Shown piece by piece: positions 45,804 to 55,818 of a stretch of 64,000 bases of DNA. Made by a program: the position numbers and the translations under genes. The notes below the pieces were generated by a model. It was not told the DNA's origin and did not search any database. It saw only the letters and a program-made list of their open reading frames with translations. Positions within the stretch are counted from its first letter, which is position 1. The number at the start of each line of letters is the position of its first letter. The DNA is from Achromobacter xylosoxidans (lineage in GTDB: Bacteria; Pseudomonadota; Gammaproteobacteria; Burkholderiales; Burkholderiaceae_B), in contig NZ_MTLG01000002.1 in the NCBI RefSeq assembly GCF_002192695.1, positions 92,920 through 156,919 on the forward strand. The letters are read 5' to 3'.

Positions 45804-47492
45804 ATGACTGCATACCGCACTGTTGCGGCCGCGATCGCGCTTGCAGCGCTTGCCGGCTGCTCCGCACTCCAATCCACCGACCGAATCAATGCCCGCGCCG
45901 ACAGCGAAGGCGCAACCCACACCCGAACGCTGGAATTGTTCAAGGACAGGGCCGGCGACACAGAACGGGCCAAGGGCCAGGTCGTCGATCTCCCATGGAT
46001 TGCTGGCAAACCGCAGCCGTTGGCTCGCGACGTCACCTTGCCGCCTGCGTTGCGCGCCAATATCAACACCACTCTGCTCTTCGAAAGCAATGCCGCCGAC
46101 CTAAAGACCCTGGCCGACCGAATCCAGATCGCGACGGGAATACTGACGCAGGTTTCCGGTGACGCTTTACTGCCGGCGGAGTACTTCCTTCCCCGCCTGG
46201 CCAGCGAACAAGGGACGGTCGCCGCTGCCACGCTCGGTGCATCCACGGCAGATACCCTTGTCCCAGCGCTGATCCCAGGCATCGCTGTTGACCGTATTGC
46301 CGGGCCGACCCTGCCCCAGGGCGTGGCGCGCACCAAGATGGCGCCGCTGCCCGCCGGCCAGGCCCCCCTTGCCTCGGTGCTGGATTCGATCTCGCTTCGT
46401 CTGGGGGTGTACTGGCGATACGACGAGAAGATCGGCGCAATCCGCTTTTATCGGACGGAAACGAAGAGCTATGTAGTCCGCGCTCCCACGCAGAACGCCG
46501 AAGAGAACCTGCAGCGGGACATGCGGTCCACCAACTCAACGCTCGCGGAGAAGTCGAGTACGACGTCCAAAGACGAGGCGAAGGACTTGGCGGCCGTGGT
46601 CAGCAAGGTGAGCCAGTTCCTCACCCGTGCCGGCGTCATCAAGTTCGCGGATGGCGCGTCTAACACCATCGTCGTGACGGATACGAAGGATGCCCAAGAC
46701 CGCATCGCAGAGTTCCTTGAAGCCGAGAATCGTCAGATGACGCGGCGAGTTCGCCTGGTCTTCGAAGAAATTACGGTGCAACGTGATCGTCTGAACCAGG
46801 GTAGCGTCGACTGGAAGATCCTTTTCAATAGCCTGGGTCGCGACAACCAGGCGTCGGCGCTCGGCGTCGGTGCAATGCTGGACGCTGCGCAGGCTCCAGG
46901 CAGCATCGGTGCAACCGTTGGCAGCGGCCCCTTTGCAGGGTCCAACATCGCCCTTACCGCCCTGTCTCAGCTCGGGTCGATCATCAATCACAAGAGCGTG
47001 CCGATGCTCTTGCAGAACCGCCGACCGGGAAAGTACGACACGCGCAACACGTTCGAATACATCAAAAACCTGCAGCAGACGCAAAGTACATCCGACACCT
47101 CAGCGCCGACCGTCACCGTCACCCAGAACGAGAAGACCGTCGGCACATTCCTTACCGTGGTGCCGGACGCCCAGGACGACGGCCAGGTCTTGCTGACGAT
47201 TGCCTACGACGACACCCGGCTCATTTCCCTGAAGAAGCAGCCGGTCGGATCCCGGGACGACCAATCGTTCGTACAGCAGGCCGACATTGGAGGCCAAGGA
47301 CGGGTGCAGCAAGTCATGGTGCGCCCAGGCGAGCAAACAGTTATTGGCGGCTTTCAACAGGCAGCAGACACCTCCACCAGGCGGCGCCTCGACGATAACG
47401 CGCCCATGGTTGTCGGTGGCTCCGACGCATCACAGGAGCAGCAGGTGCTCACCGTCGTGCTCGTGACCGCCATACCAGAAGAAGGATTCTGA
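45804..47492 (+). CDS. pilN: Type IVb pilus secretin PilN
   Basis: 562 residues, an outer-membrane lipoprotein secretin with a signal ending ALAGC (Cys19). N-domains lie at about 90-330 and the secretin core at about 340-560, with the VxVxPGEQTVIGGF-type segment (MVRPGEQTVIGGFQQ) near the end. R64 PilN is the closest named relative. It forms the pore through which the thin pilus leaves the cell. Confidence 0.92.
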   Translation: MTAYRTVAAAIALAALAGCSALQSTDRINARADSEGATHTRTLELFKDRAGDTERAKGQVVDLPWIAGKPQPLARDVTLPPALRANINTTLLFESNAADLKTLADRIQIATGILTQVSGDALLPAEYFLPRLASEQGTVAAATLGASTADTLVPALIPGIAVDRIAGPTLPQGVARTKMAPLPAGQAPLASVLDSISLRLGVYWRYDEKIGAIRFYRTETKSYVVRAPTQNAEENLQRDMRSTNSTLAEKSSTTSKDEAKDLAAVVSKVSQFLTRAGVIKFADGASNTIVVTDTKDAQDRIAEFLEAENRQMTRRVRLVFEEITVQRDRLNQGSVDWKILFNSLGRDNQASALGVGAMLDAAQAPGSIGATVGSGPFAGSNIALTALSQLGSIINHKSVPMLLQNRRPGKYDTRNTFEYIKNLQQTQSTSDTSAPTVTVTQNEKTVGTFLTVVPDAQDDGQVLLTIAYDDTRLISLKKQPVGSRDDQSFVQQADIGGQGRVQQVMVRPGEQTVIGGFQQAADTSTRRRLDDNAPMVVGGSDASQEQQVLTVVLVTAIPEEGF

Positions 47493-47494
47493 TC

Positions 47495-48859
47495 GTGGCA
47501 CTTCGCAAAAAAAGCGCCAGGAGGGTCACCTACCAGCTGGTGGCCATCCCTGGCAGTTCGAATCAGCTGGTGCTTGGAATCAGGTGGCAAACCGTCCTTG
47601 GGGAAGACCCCCAAAAGGAAGCCCTCAAGCTGGCACGCAAGGAACGGGCGACGCACTACGTCCAAAGTGACGCCCGCAGCCCTTCCGTGGGGCTACTGAC
47701 TGCGAAGGGCAAGGAAAGTCGGGCGAAGACCCGCGCCAGTCTGTTCTCAGGCGCGGCAGCATTTGCCCAGCTGCATCGTCACGGCACCCACCTGGTGGCA
47801 TTCACTCTGTCGGATGACACCGTATGGCTCGCCGTCGTGGCGGACGGGGTTGTACAGGCGGGCGGAGACACGATCTTCAGTGACCCGACCGCAGCGCAGG
47901 CGGGGATAGATGCAGCCATGGCGCGCCATCGCGACCTGCAGGTGCATAGCAACTACCTGCCAGCGGTCCGCCCGTTCTCACTGCAGCAGCTGACCGGCCA
48001 CGCGAACACGCAATCTTCATTGCGGCGCGCCACCTTCAGCCTGACGATGGTGTCGCCTATTTGGTGGCTGGCAATTGCACTGATCCTCGGGTACGAGGCT
48101 TGGGACTACGGATCCAGTTGGTGGGCGGAGCGGGAAGCGCGAATCCAGCAGCAGCTCAAGGCGCAACAGCCCGAACTGGATGCTGCAGTCCTATGGAAGC
48201 AAGCGATCGCAGCTTGGGCAATGACGGCCAGGCCGATGGGCGAGACCGGGCTCACGATCCTGCTTCGCCAGATCGGCGCTGTACCCGTCGAACCCGGCCG
48301 CTGGCGATTAGCAGAAATTGATTGCCTGCCCAGGGCTGGGACCTGCACTGCGAAGTACCGGCGCACAGGACTTGCAGACAATCACACTCTATTCGCTGCG
48401 ATTCCCTCTGCTGACTGGAGGGTCGTGCATACCGACCTAGACAGCGCACAAGGCACCTGGAGCATCCCGAAGGGACATTCACTGTCGGGACTGAAGCTGC
48501 AAGATCTTCCGACACAGACGAACGTCGTGCGGGACTGGGAACCCAGCTGGCAAGCGCTGCGCCCAGCCTTGCAAGATTTCACGTTATCGCCACCCGCCAA
48601 GGTACCGATCTCCGTACCCAACATAAAGCTTCCAAATGGTCTGGAGCAGCCCGTACCCATGCCCGCCGGCATGAAAGTGCCCGCAAGTCGCGCACTCGTC
48701 ATCAATGCGCCGCTGCGCTCGCTACACGGCCTATCGCTACCCAGGACAACTGAAATCACGCAGTTGCAAGTGCGCTATGCGCCAGACACTTCGCCAGGCC
48801 TGGTTGCCAGCGCGTTCTCAGCCACATTGAGAGGAACCATATATGTCGAATCGCCGTAA
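47495..48859 (+). CDS. pilO: Type IVb pilus assembly protein PilO
   Basis: 454 residues from a GTG two bases after the pilN stop. The bitopic layout has a cytoplasmic actin-like/PilM-like half (about 1-185), one membrane helix (about 190-210, SPIWWLAIALILGYEAW) and a periplasmic domain. This fused form (PilO2) may explain why no separate pilM exists. Its 3' end overlaps pilP by 17 bases. Confidence 0.85.
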   Translation: MALRKKSARRVTYQLVAIPGSSNQLVLGIRWQTVLGEDPQKEALKLARKERATHYVQSDARSPSVGLLTAKGKESRAKTRASLFSGAAAFAQLHRHGTHLVAFTLSDDTVWLAVVADGVVQAGGDTIFSDPTAAQAGIDAAMARHRDLQVHSNYLPAVRPFSLQQLTGHANTQSSLRRATFSLTMVSPIWWLAIALILGYEAWDYGSSWWAEREARIQQQLKAQQPELDAAVLWKQAIAAWAMTARPMGETGLTILLRQIGAVPVEPGRWRLAEIDCLPRAGTCTAKYRRTGLADNHTLFAAIPSADWRVVHTDLDSAQGTWSIPKGHSLSGLKLQDLPTQTNVVRDWEPSWQALRPALQDFTLSPPAKVPISVPNIKLPNGLEQPVPMPAGMKVPASRALVINAPLRSLHGLSLPRTTEITQLQVRYAPDTSPGLVASAFSATLRGTIYVESP

Positions 48860-49358
48860 TCGCGCCCAATGGCGTGTGGCCGGGTCAGTCGCCTTGTGCC
48901 TGGCCTTCGCAATACCCGGCCAAGCCTGGACGCAGGTACCTGTGGTGGGCGTGCCCGCGACAACGATCCCCCAACCCGCCGTCCAGATGGTCCAGGAGTT
49001 GCTGGAGCAGGAGGCCGCTCGCGCTTTGGCCGAAGAAAAGCGCAAGTCGACCGCAGGGCCTTTGGGAGTAGCCCTTTCCTCCACTCCAGCAGGTGCGGCC
49101 GTCCCGCAAGCCGCTGACCCGTCTACGCCTGCGCCTGCTCCCGTGCCGCGGTTGCTCGCAATCACCGGCGTCGGGTCGCAACTCGGTGTGGCGGTCGACG
49201 TAGGAGGACGAAGAGCACAGTACCGAGCCGGTTCGGAAAAACCGATCGCAGGCTCGGACCTGGGTCTGCTCCTGCAGAACATCGTTCCGCCCTGCGCCAG
49301 CTTCCTCGACCAATCCCAAGAAACAGCAACCTACTGCCTAACCCAGAGGACGCCATGA
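48843..49358 (+). CDS. pilP: Type IVb pilus biogenesis protein PilP
   Basis: 171 residues with a signal peptide (about 1-30, ending AWTQ), a short coiled region (about 45-65) and a small C-terminal beta domain (LLAITGVGSQLGVAVDVGGR) typical of PilP. It is periplasmic, linking PilO to the secretin. Its stop overlaps the next gene's ATG. Confidence 0.85.
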   Translation: MSNRRNRAQWRVAGSVALCLAFAIPGQAWTQVPVVGVPATTIPQPAVQMVQELLEQEAARALAEEKRKSTAGPLGVALSSTPAGAAVPQAADPSTPAPAPVPRLLAITGVGSQLGVAVDVGGRRAQYRAGSEKPIAGSDLGLLLQNIVPPCASFLDQSQETATYCLTQRTP

Positions 49359-51148
49359 TGCCCAGCATCACGACCCTGATCCGACGCCTAAGGCGTTTGC
49401 TCACCGTAAGTTTCCGTGAGGCCGAAGACCTGCCGGTCCTTTCGATGACCGCCACAGCCCAACCGCAGGCGGACGGGAACATCGAGCACCTCGATTCCTT
49501 CAGCGACATCGAGGAAATGCAACCGCCATTCCACACGCTGAAGGTTGACTGGTGCGGGTCGGCCGCCGCCGTCACTGCATGCGTCGCGGAACTGGATGGC
49601 TCCCAGTACGCCGTATTCGTCAAGCCTGGCGAGCACGACTCCGACATCTATCGTGCGGTTCACCAGCGCGCCGTCCAGGCCGCGAATGGCAATTCGGTCG
49701 CCATCTACACGATCAATCCAGTCATCCTGCTGACGCTGGTCCGCGAGCGCATGCAGCTACAAGATGTCCGGGAGCGCAGCTCGCGGATTCGCGGCCTAGG
49801 TGATCGATCAGCCGTAAGACAGGGGTTCTATGACCTGCTCGCATGGTCCGTGCGCAATCAAGCAAGCGACTTGCACTTGAACATCGATACGACGAGTTCC
49901 GTCTCGCGCGTCAGCGCATCAATCGATGGTCTGTACACGACGCCCAAACACCTTGCCATGCCAACACAGCAGCTGCTCGATATGGTCAACGTGGGCTGGC
50001 TCGATGTGAGCGGCGGAAACGGTCTCTTTCTCGACATGGCAAACGAGCAGCAAGGCCGACTGTATGAGGTCGTCGACGATCGTGGCTACATGTTCCGCTG
50101 GGGCTCGTTCATCGCCGACACAGGTCCCGCAATTACATTGCGCGTGCTCGACGTCGATGCAAAGGTGCAGCAAGTCGACATGGAGACCCTCGGCTTCCTG
50201 CCCTCGCAAGTTGCGCAGTTCGAGCGAGCCATGCGCAGTATGGGAGGGGCCATCGTAATTGGCGGCGTTCCCGGATCCGGCAAGACGGTGACCAATTCGC
50301 AGCTCATCGTTCGGCTGCCGAAAACCCGGAAAATCATGTCGATCGAGGATCCTGTCGAGCTGACCATCACAGACGCGCTTCAGGCGAGCGTCTCCCGTTC
50401 TCTGGATGGATCTGACAAGAATGCCATGAAGGCCAAGCTCATGGCCCTTAAGCGAGCCGCGGCCAGCGACGTATTGCTCGGCGAAATTCGTGACCTGCTT
50501 ACCGGCGAAGCCTTTGTGGATATCGTTCTTTCCGGCAGCAACCTGTTCACGACAACACACGTAGGGAACGCCTTGGGAATTCCTTTGCGCTTCGCATCTA
50601 GCGAGATCGGAATTCCGCGTGCGACGCTAGGTACGCCCAATGTATTAAAGCTGCTCGGCCATCAGACTCTTATGCCACGGCTGTGCAGTTGCGCCTTGCC
50701 CGCCAACTCCCTGCTGGACGGAGCACGCGACGGAATGGGCGTATACCATGACCGATCCACTTGGTCGAGATACCTCAGCAATATTGAGGAACTGTTCGAC
50801 TTCGGACACGACTCGGTCAAGGTGCGCAATCCGGAAGGATGTGAACGCTGCCGGAAGAAGGGCATCCCCGAGCTATTCGGCTACGACGGGCGCACCGTGT
50901 GCGCCGAACTGTACGAACCGACTAATGATCCCGAGGCGCTGCGAGCCATCACAGAGGGAGACGAGATTCGGTTACGCCAGATCTTCGCCGGCCATCGCAC
51001 CGCTCGATACGACCAGCCAGACATGGACGGAAAGTCCACCATGGACTGCGCCATCTACAAGATGAGCCAAGGGATGCTCGACCCGCGAGACATTGAGCCG
51101 CACTTCACGGCCTTTGAAACGCTGCTCCTTCGAAGGAAGCTTGAATGA
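49355..51148 (+). CDS. pilQ: Type IVb pilus assembly ATPase PilQ (GspE family)
   Basis: 597 residues. Walker A is GGVPGSGKTVTNSQ, the Asp box MSIEDPVELT and Walker B region LLGEIRDLLTGEAF, and a zinc-binding cluster (CSCALPAN and CERCRKKG) follows as in PulE/GspE. It powers thin-pilus assembly from the cytoplasmic face. Four-base overlaps link it to pilP and pilR. Confidence 0.93.
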   Translation: MMPSITTLIRRLRRLLTVSFREAEDLPVLSMTATAQPQADGNIEHLDSFSDIEEMQPPFHTLKVDWCGSAAAVTACVAELDGSQYAVFVKPGEHDSDIYRAVHQRAVQAANGNSVAIYTINPVILLTLVRERMQLQDVRERSSRIRGLGDRSAVRQGFYDLLAWSVRNQASDLHLNIDTTSSVSRVSASIDGLYTTPKHLAMPTQQLLDMVNVGWLDVSGGNGLFLDMANEQQGRLYEVVDDRGYMFRWGSFIADTGPAITLRVLDVDAKVQQVDMETLGFLPSQVAQFERAMRSMGGAIVIGGVPGSGKTVTNSQLIVRLPKTRKIMSIEDPVELTITDALQASVSRSLDGSDKNAMKAKLMALKRAAASDVLLGEIRDLLTGEAFVDIVLSGSNLFTTTHVGNALGIPLRFASSEIGIPRATLGTPNVLKLLGHQTLMPRLCSCALPANSLLDGARDGMGVYHDRSTWSRYLSNIEELFDFGHDSVKVRNPEGCERCRKKGIPELFGYDGRTVCAELYEPTNDPEALRAITEGDEIRLRQIFAGHRTARYDQPDMDGKSTMDCAIYKMSQGMLDPRDIEPHFTAFETLLLRRKLE

Positions 51149-52242
51149 AGATCCCATTCTTCTTTACGCGAGTCGGCCAGGCCGCGCAGAAGTTTGCCCG
51201 ATCACGCGCAGACTGGTACGACTATCTCGCAGACATGACGGAGGATACGCAGGGGCGCAGAACGATTCTTAGCATTCTGGACGCCGATGCGCACCGCTAT
51301 GGAAAGAGCGCCCGAGGCGTCCTCTCAGCATATTGGGCGCATCGCATCGTCGAGTTCGGTGACCTGGGTAGAACGCTGCACCGCACACTCCCCCCGAAAG
51401 AGGTTGCCGAGTTCGTATCGCTCCAGCGTCAAGGACAAGCAGCGTTCGCAGGCGGATTGCGTGATATGGCAAACGTCGTCCGACTGACGAGCAAGCTCCG
51501 TTCTTTGCTGGTTAGTACCCTGGCGATTGCATTCATCGTTGTCACGCTTGTCTGGCTCATGGTGATGGTGGCCGTACCTTACGTCACTGCACCAATGCTT
51601 TTGGACACGCTTCCCGACGTCAGGCCGGAGTTGCTGAAGCCAAGCACACAAGCATTCTTCGCGATGGCTCAGTGGATCCGCGACTACGGGGTGCGACTTT
51701 GGGTGGTAGGCCCAACAGCCCTGATCGCCTTCTATTTCTCGTTCTCGTACATGGACGGCAGAGTTCGGCGCTGGCTCGACACCTGGGGACCCTATCGCCT
51801 CTACCGAGATGTCCAGGCAATCGCGGTCGTCAGTACCGCTGCCACGGCAGTCAAGCCCAGAACGGGAAAGACAATGCAGATCAGAGAGGCCATCGACATG
51901 CAGATTTCCGGGGCATCGCGCTGGCTATCCCGCCGTCTGCAGGCAATTCAGGACCGTCTGGACGACGCAAAAAAAGGTGCAGCAATATTTGATGTGGGAC
52001 TTCTTGACCGCGAATCCTTTTGGTACCTGGAGGACCTAACCAACACCCTTGGCCTTGACAAAGCGCTGCAAAGGACCAGACAGCGCATGGAGACCACGGT
52101 GTTAAAGCGCGTGGCATCCCGTGCCAATGTTCTCAAATGGATCTGCCTTCTACTTGCGGTCTGCGTTCTGATTGGCCTCTATTTCTGGCATCAAGGCGTG
52201 ATCTCCGACATGCGCAACGCAATGATGATTGAGGTCATGTAG
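51145..52242 (+). CDS. pilR: Type IVb pilus inner-membrane platform protein PilR (GspF family)
   Basis: 365 residues with two GspF repeats and three to four membrane helices (about 122-150, 180-200 and near 330). The second helical domain carries SGASRWLSRRLQAIQDRLDD. It is the platform that couples PilQ to pilin assembly. Confidence 0.9.
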   Translation: MKIPFFFTRVGQAAQKFARSRADWYDYLADMTEDTQGRRTILSILDADAHRYGKSARGVLSAYWAHRIVEFGDLGRTLHRTLPPKEVAEFVSLQRQGQAAFAGGLRDMANVVRLTSKLRSLLVSTLAIAFIVVTLVWLMVMVAVPYVTAPMLLDTLPDVRPELLKPSTQAFFAMAQWIRDYGVRLWVVGPTALIAFYFSFSYMDGRVRRWLDTWGPYRLYRDVQAIAVVSTAATAVKPRTGKTMQIREAIDMQISGASRWLSRRLQAIQDRLDDAKKGAAIFDVGLLDRESFWYLEDLTNTLGLDKALQRTRQRMETTVLKRVASRANVLKWICLLLAVCVLIGLYFWHQGVISDMRNAMMIEVM

Positions 52243-52319
52243 GCCCCCAACACAAAACTCGGTTTGGCACGACGCGGCTGCCAAAGTAACTCCAAAAATC
52301 TCTAAATCAGGAAAGACAC

Positions 52320-52946
52320 ATGCAACAAGATATGCGTAGCGCCCCGCGCGCCATCCAGCGCGTCCTGGCTAGCAGCCCCAAGAATCAAGGGGGTTGGACT
52401 CTGGGCGAAATCGCCCTGGCCATAGCGATCGTCATCCTTCTGTCGATCATCGCCCTGCCATCAGCGAAAGGCTACTTCGTCTCAGGTCGTGTTCCAGCCG
52501 CTGCCGGCGAGCTTCAGCGGTTCATGTCGACGGCACGCATCATGGCCGAAGGTGATACCGGCGCGCCGTACGCCGCGATCGATAACGCGAAGAATCTCGC
52601 GCCTTCACTGCGCGAATCCACTGCGTTCAAGGTGGTCGGCTCGACGGTCGCGCATCGCCTGGGCGGCTCTGGCGTTGGCACGAATGGCACGATCACCATC
52701 GCGCCTGCGGCACTCGGCGGTGGGCCCGCCGGTAGCGCCTTTTCGCTGACGCTGACAAACGTGAACCATCGAGCATGCCCGGTTCTCGCATCGACGCTGA
52801 ATGGAGTCTCGGAGATGATCAGCGTCAACGGCACGGTCGCGAAGACGCTGGGTGCAAACAACGAGAACGGCACGTTCAACCCTGTCACCGCCCAAAACCT
52901 CTGCGTCGACGGGGACAACAACACGTTCGTTTTCGCTACGCGGTAA
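52320..52946 (+). CDS. pilS: Type IVb major prepilin PilS
   Basis: 208 residues with a long leader cut after G25 (GG-WTLGEIALAIAIVILL), mature Trp+1 and Glu+5 as required for prepilin peptidase. Two C-terminal Cys (RACPVLAS, NLCVDGDN) form the usual disulfide loop. GGAAAGA precedes the start. No prepilin peptidase (PilU) gene is in the window, so a host enzyme may be used. Confidence 0.9.
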   Translation: MQQDMRSAPRAIQRVLASSPKNQGGWTLGEIALAIAIVILLSIIALPSAKGYFVSGRVPAAAGELQRFMSTARIMAEGDTGAPYAAIDNAKNLAPSLRESTAFKVVGSTVAHRLGGSGVGTNGTITIAPAALGGGPAGSAFSLTLTNVNHRACPVLASTLNGVSEMISVNGTVAKTLGANNENGTFNPVTAQNLCVDGDNNTFVFATR

Positions 52947-53013
52947 GCGCCTCAACCGAAGCTTGGGCGTGCCACAAGCACGCCCTGTCGGGTTCTACTG
53001 TGGAGTCCATTCT

Positions 53014-54291
53014 ATGAGGCACCTCAACGCTTCACCGTTACGTCCCATTCGCCGCCAAGCTGGCTTCACGTTCATCGAGATCACAATCGCGATAGTGTTA
53101 CTGACGCTGGCACTCGTACTCGGGGCCGCAGAAGTCAAGCGCCAGGCGGACGACAGCGCAGCGGAAAGCACTGGCCGATATCTCGCGCAGATTCGAGGCG
53201 CGCTGGTGGACCTGCAGATCAAGCATGAGGCTTGGATGCAAGGAGTGAACATCGCCAGCGCCCCACCCGGCGTCTATCCAGATCCACCGCCCCTTGCCTG
53301 GAACTCAGTAGCAGGGGTTCAGATTGCGCAGGGCGGAGTTGCCGATCTTGCGGCGTTGGGCCTGCTGCCGACAAGCATGCCTCTCTATCCGTCCCTCGGA
53401 GACACCGCGAGGTTCATCCTCGTGCGGGATGGGGCCTGCCCTGGCGAGAGTTGCAAGACCGGCGCTTACGTCTTTACTTGCCATCCCATCAGCAGCGTAC
53501 GCACCCTGCGTCAGAACGGAACCTGCATTGCGCCGCTCGGTAAACGTGCGGAAGTCAATCAAGCGCTGCTTGCGAAGGTTATGCAAGGCTCTGACGGATA
53601 TGGCGGCCATGACGCCAATGTCGGTGTGAATGTTCGAGGCCCGTTGATGGACATTCCGCGAGCCTGGTTTGGATTCGGTGCCGAGCGAGGTCATGCAGTT
53701 CTAGCGGCAGGCCTGGGCGCCACACCGTTCGCACAGTTTGTACGTCACGGCGAGACCCGCCCCGTCACACTAAACAGTACGCTGTCAGTTGGCGGCGCGA
53801 TTGCCAGCAATACGGGCCTGATCTTGAACACAGCAGTCTGGCCTGGCGCCGCATGCTCTACCGAAGGCATGTACGCCTCCACCGCCAATAAGCTCCTGGC
53901 CGTCTGCACTGGCGGTGTTTGGTTCGTCCAGGCGGGGCAGACGATCACCGCCGCTTTGATCGACCTACCCAATGACGCCGCCATACCTGCCATCTCGTGC
54001 CCATCGGGCTTGACCCCATGGCGGCATGTGGCGCTGCAAGCAATTGAAGCGACAGCGCGCGGAGGAGACGTCAACATTGGCGGCGCGATCGGCGGAAGCA
54101 TCCAGGGATCCGGCTATGTGAACGCGGCCGGCGCGGTCACAGTCGGTGGTTCTTTCAGTGGTTCTTTCCAGAACTCCGGTAATAGCTATGTCCGCACAGC
54201 CCAACGCGCCTCAGTTGCTGGCGACCGCATTGTGATATCGCCGCCCGACTTCAATGCGCGGGCATCCGTGATCCAAGGCTGCAAGAACTAG
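53014..54291 (+). CDS. pilV: Type IVb pilus tip adhesin PilV (minor pilin, shufflon-type C-terminus)
   Basis: 425 residues. Prepilin cleavage is after G17 (G-FTFIEITIAIVLLTLAL, Glu+5). A globular domain follows (about 40-270), then the conserved region LSVGGAIASNTGLILNTAVW and MYASTANKLLAVCTGGVWFVQ, as in shufflon PilV proteins. In R64 the C-terminus is switched by the Rci recombinase; here only one C-terminus and no rci or repeat set is seen. Confidence 0.88.
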   Translation: MRHLNASPLRPIRRQAGFTFIEITIAIVLLTLALVLGAAEVKRQADDSAAESTGRYLAQIRGALVDLQIKHEAWMQGVNIASAPPGVYPDPPPLAWNSVAGVQIAQGGVADLAALGLLPTSMPLYPSLGDTARFILVRDGACPGESCKTGAYVFTCHPISSVRTLRQNGTCIAPLGKRAEVNQALLAKVMQGSDGYGGHDANVGVNVRGPLMDIPRAWFGFGAERGHAVLAAGLGATPFAQFVRHGETRPVTLNSTLSVGGAIASNTGLILNTAVWPGAACSTEGMYASTANKLLAVCTGGVWFVQAGQTITAALIDLPNDAAIPAISCPSGLTPWRHVALQAIEATARGGDVNIGGAIGGSIQGSGYVNAAGAVTVGGSFSGSFQNSGNSYVRTAQRASVAGDRIVISPPDFNARASVIQGCKN

Positions 54292-54362
54292 CCCTTCCAC
54301 CTTGGGGGGCAATTCGCTCCTTTCGCGCAATGCGGGAGGGAGAACCTACATTGGAGAAAATC

Positions 54363-55190
54363 ATGTTCCTACCCTCGTCACGAGGAAGGCGTGGCCTTTG
54401 GCTTGCCTTCTTGCTTCTGCTTGTGCCAGCGCTGGGCCAAGCTTCTTCCGCGAACCAGGCCGACATGCAGCTACAGACGGATCTCGGCAGTATGTTCGTC
54501 CGTGTGGACCAGGGGGCACCACTACCACTCGGCGGATGCGTCTCCGGGTATGCCTGGCACAGTGGGTATGGCGGATGCAGGCGCGCGGACACGCAGTCCG
54601 AGACGGCGGCGTGCCCCGCCGGCACCACCGGATCACGCATCCGCTATCGCTTGGCATACGTGCTGCAGGCCAATGCATATGACATCGCCTATGAGCCCTG
54701 GGGGGCTTGGCAGGACAGCTGCACCGCCGCAAGAGCAAGCGGTGTGCTCGATGTCGTGATCGCCAAGGCGCGTGGATCGGAAACGGGGGAGCACTTTCCC
54801 AACTCCCTCGCTGGCAACATCGCTGCGCAAATGCAGGTCACCTACGGGACGACATTCGGGGCCACGATCTATCGCCCGACTGCCGAACTGAACTGCATTT
54901 TTGCATCCGGTACCACCGGATCGGACGGCAACCGGATATGGATGGGTCAACTGTCCTCGCCTGGCGGCTCCGTCAACAAAGGTGCCGCGGGCAACTGCCA
55001 GCTATCCAACGGGAACCGGACAGCCACGCTGTACGGGAGCTGCGACACGAGTAGCGGCGGTGACGGCGACTTTTGCGTCGGCCGCACCTACTCCGTGAAT
55101 ATCACTTCGGTGGAAGGCTGCACCGTCCGAACGGAAACGCGGATCGGAAGCCAGCTCATCGACGTAGCCAACCATTACATCTGCCAGTAG
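54363..55190 (+). CDS. Secreted Cys-rich protein of unknown function
   Basis: 275 residues with a clear signal peptide (MFLPSSRGRRGLWLAFLLLL to GQASS) and about ten Cys in the mature part, many near Gly. Examples are GGCVSGYAWHSGYGGCRRAD, AACPAGTTGS, DSCTAA, GNCQLS, GSCDTS, DFCVGR and EGCTVR. It is periplasmic or surface-exposed with several disulfides. It lies between pilV and the trbM-like gene in the same direction, so it is probably a pilus or mating-contact protein; no family recognised. Confidence 0.75.
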   Translation: MFLPSSRGRRGLWLAFLLLLVPALGQASSANQADMQLQTDLGSMFVRVDQGAPLPLGGCVSGYAWHSGYGGCRRADTQSETAACPAGTTGSRIRYRLAYVLQANAYDIAYEPWGAWQDSCTAARASGVLDVVIAKARGSETGEHFPNSLAGNIAAQMQVTYGTTFGATIYRPTAELNCIFASGTTGSDGNRIWMGQLSSPGGSVNKGAAGNCQLSNGNRTATLYGSCDTSSGGDGDFCVGRTYSVNITSVEGCTVRTETRIGSQLIDVANHYICQ

Positions 55191-55206
55191 CCTCGGGAGA
55201 CAACTG

Positions 55207-55815
55207 ATGCGATTCATACAGCGCCTCTTTCTAGTCGGCGCGCTTGCGCTCGCACAAGTGACCACGCCAGTCGCCGCGCAAGGGCCGGTCCCGCAAGCAG
55301 TATTGTCAGGAGCTGCGGCCCTTGCTTGCGAAGCCCTTCTTTGCCTATCCGGTAGCAGCCCTCCGCAGGAATGCAGCCCTGCACTGTCGAAGTTCTTTGG
55401 CATCAAAAAGAAGAAGCTCTCCGATACGCTTAGCGCCAGAGAGGCCTTTCTTGCTCTGTGCCCGGTGGTCGGCAGCATCGCAGGCATGAGCGATCTCGCA
55501 AAAGCACTGGCCCGCGGCGCCGGACAATGTGATGCCGCCACGCTGAACGCAACTTTGCGGCAGACCATCGGGCTCGGAGGCGATGCTGGCAGCAGCGGTA
55601 CACGAATCTCGAATGTCATGCCAACGTACTGCTCCGCGTACATCCTGAACACGTACACAAACCTTAAAGATGACATGCCGCTGTATGTCGGAAAGCCGGA
55701 TGAGGACGGCTTCTGGGTCGATCCCAAGAATTACCCGGGGGCATTGGCCCGCTACGAGCGCGAACAGGCTGCGAAGAAGGCCGCGAGGGAGAACACGGGC
55801 TGGGGAGGGAACTGA
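55207..55815 (+). CDS. TrbM/KikA-like conjugal transfer protein
   Basis: 202 residues with a signal peptide (to about residue 25) and the TrbM core ALACEALLCLSGSSPPQECS followed by FLALCPVVG. TrbM proteins are periplasmic parts of the mating-pair apparatus of IncP-type systems. The C-terminus is charged. It precedes virB1 by 3 bases. Confidence 0.82.
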   Translation: MRFIQRLFLVGALALAQVTTPVAAQGPVPQAVLSGAAALACEALLCLSGSSPPQECSPALSKFFGIKKKKLSDTLSAREAFLALCPVVGSIAGMSDLAKALARGAGQCDAATLNATLRQTIGLGGDAGSSGTRISNVMPTYCSAYILNTYTNLKDDMPLYVGKPDEDGFWVDPKNYPGALARYEREQAAKKAARENTGWGGN

Positions 55816-55818
55816 ACC

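Noticed and set aside
53014..54362. Shufflon repeats near the end of pilV
   Set aside because: No set of inverted 19-bp-type repeats, alternative C-termini or recombinase gene was seen.
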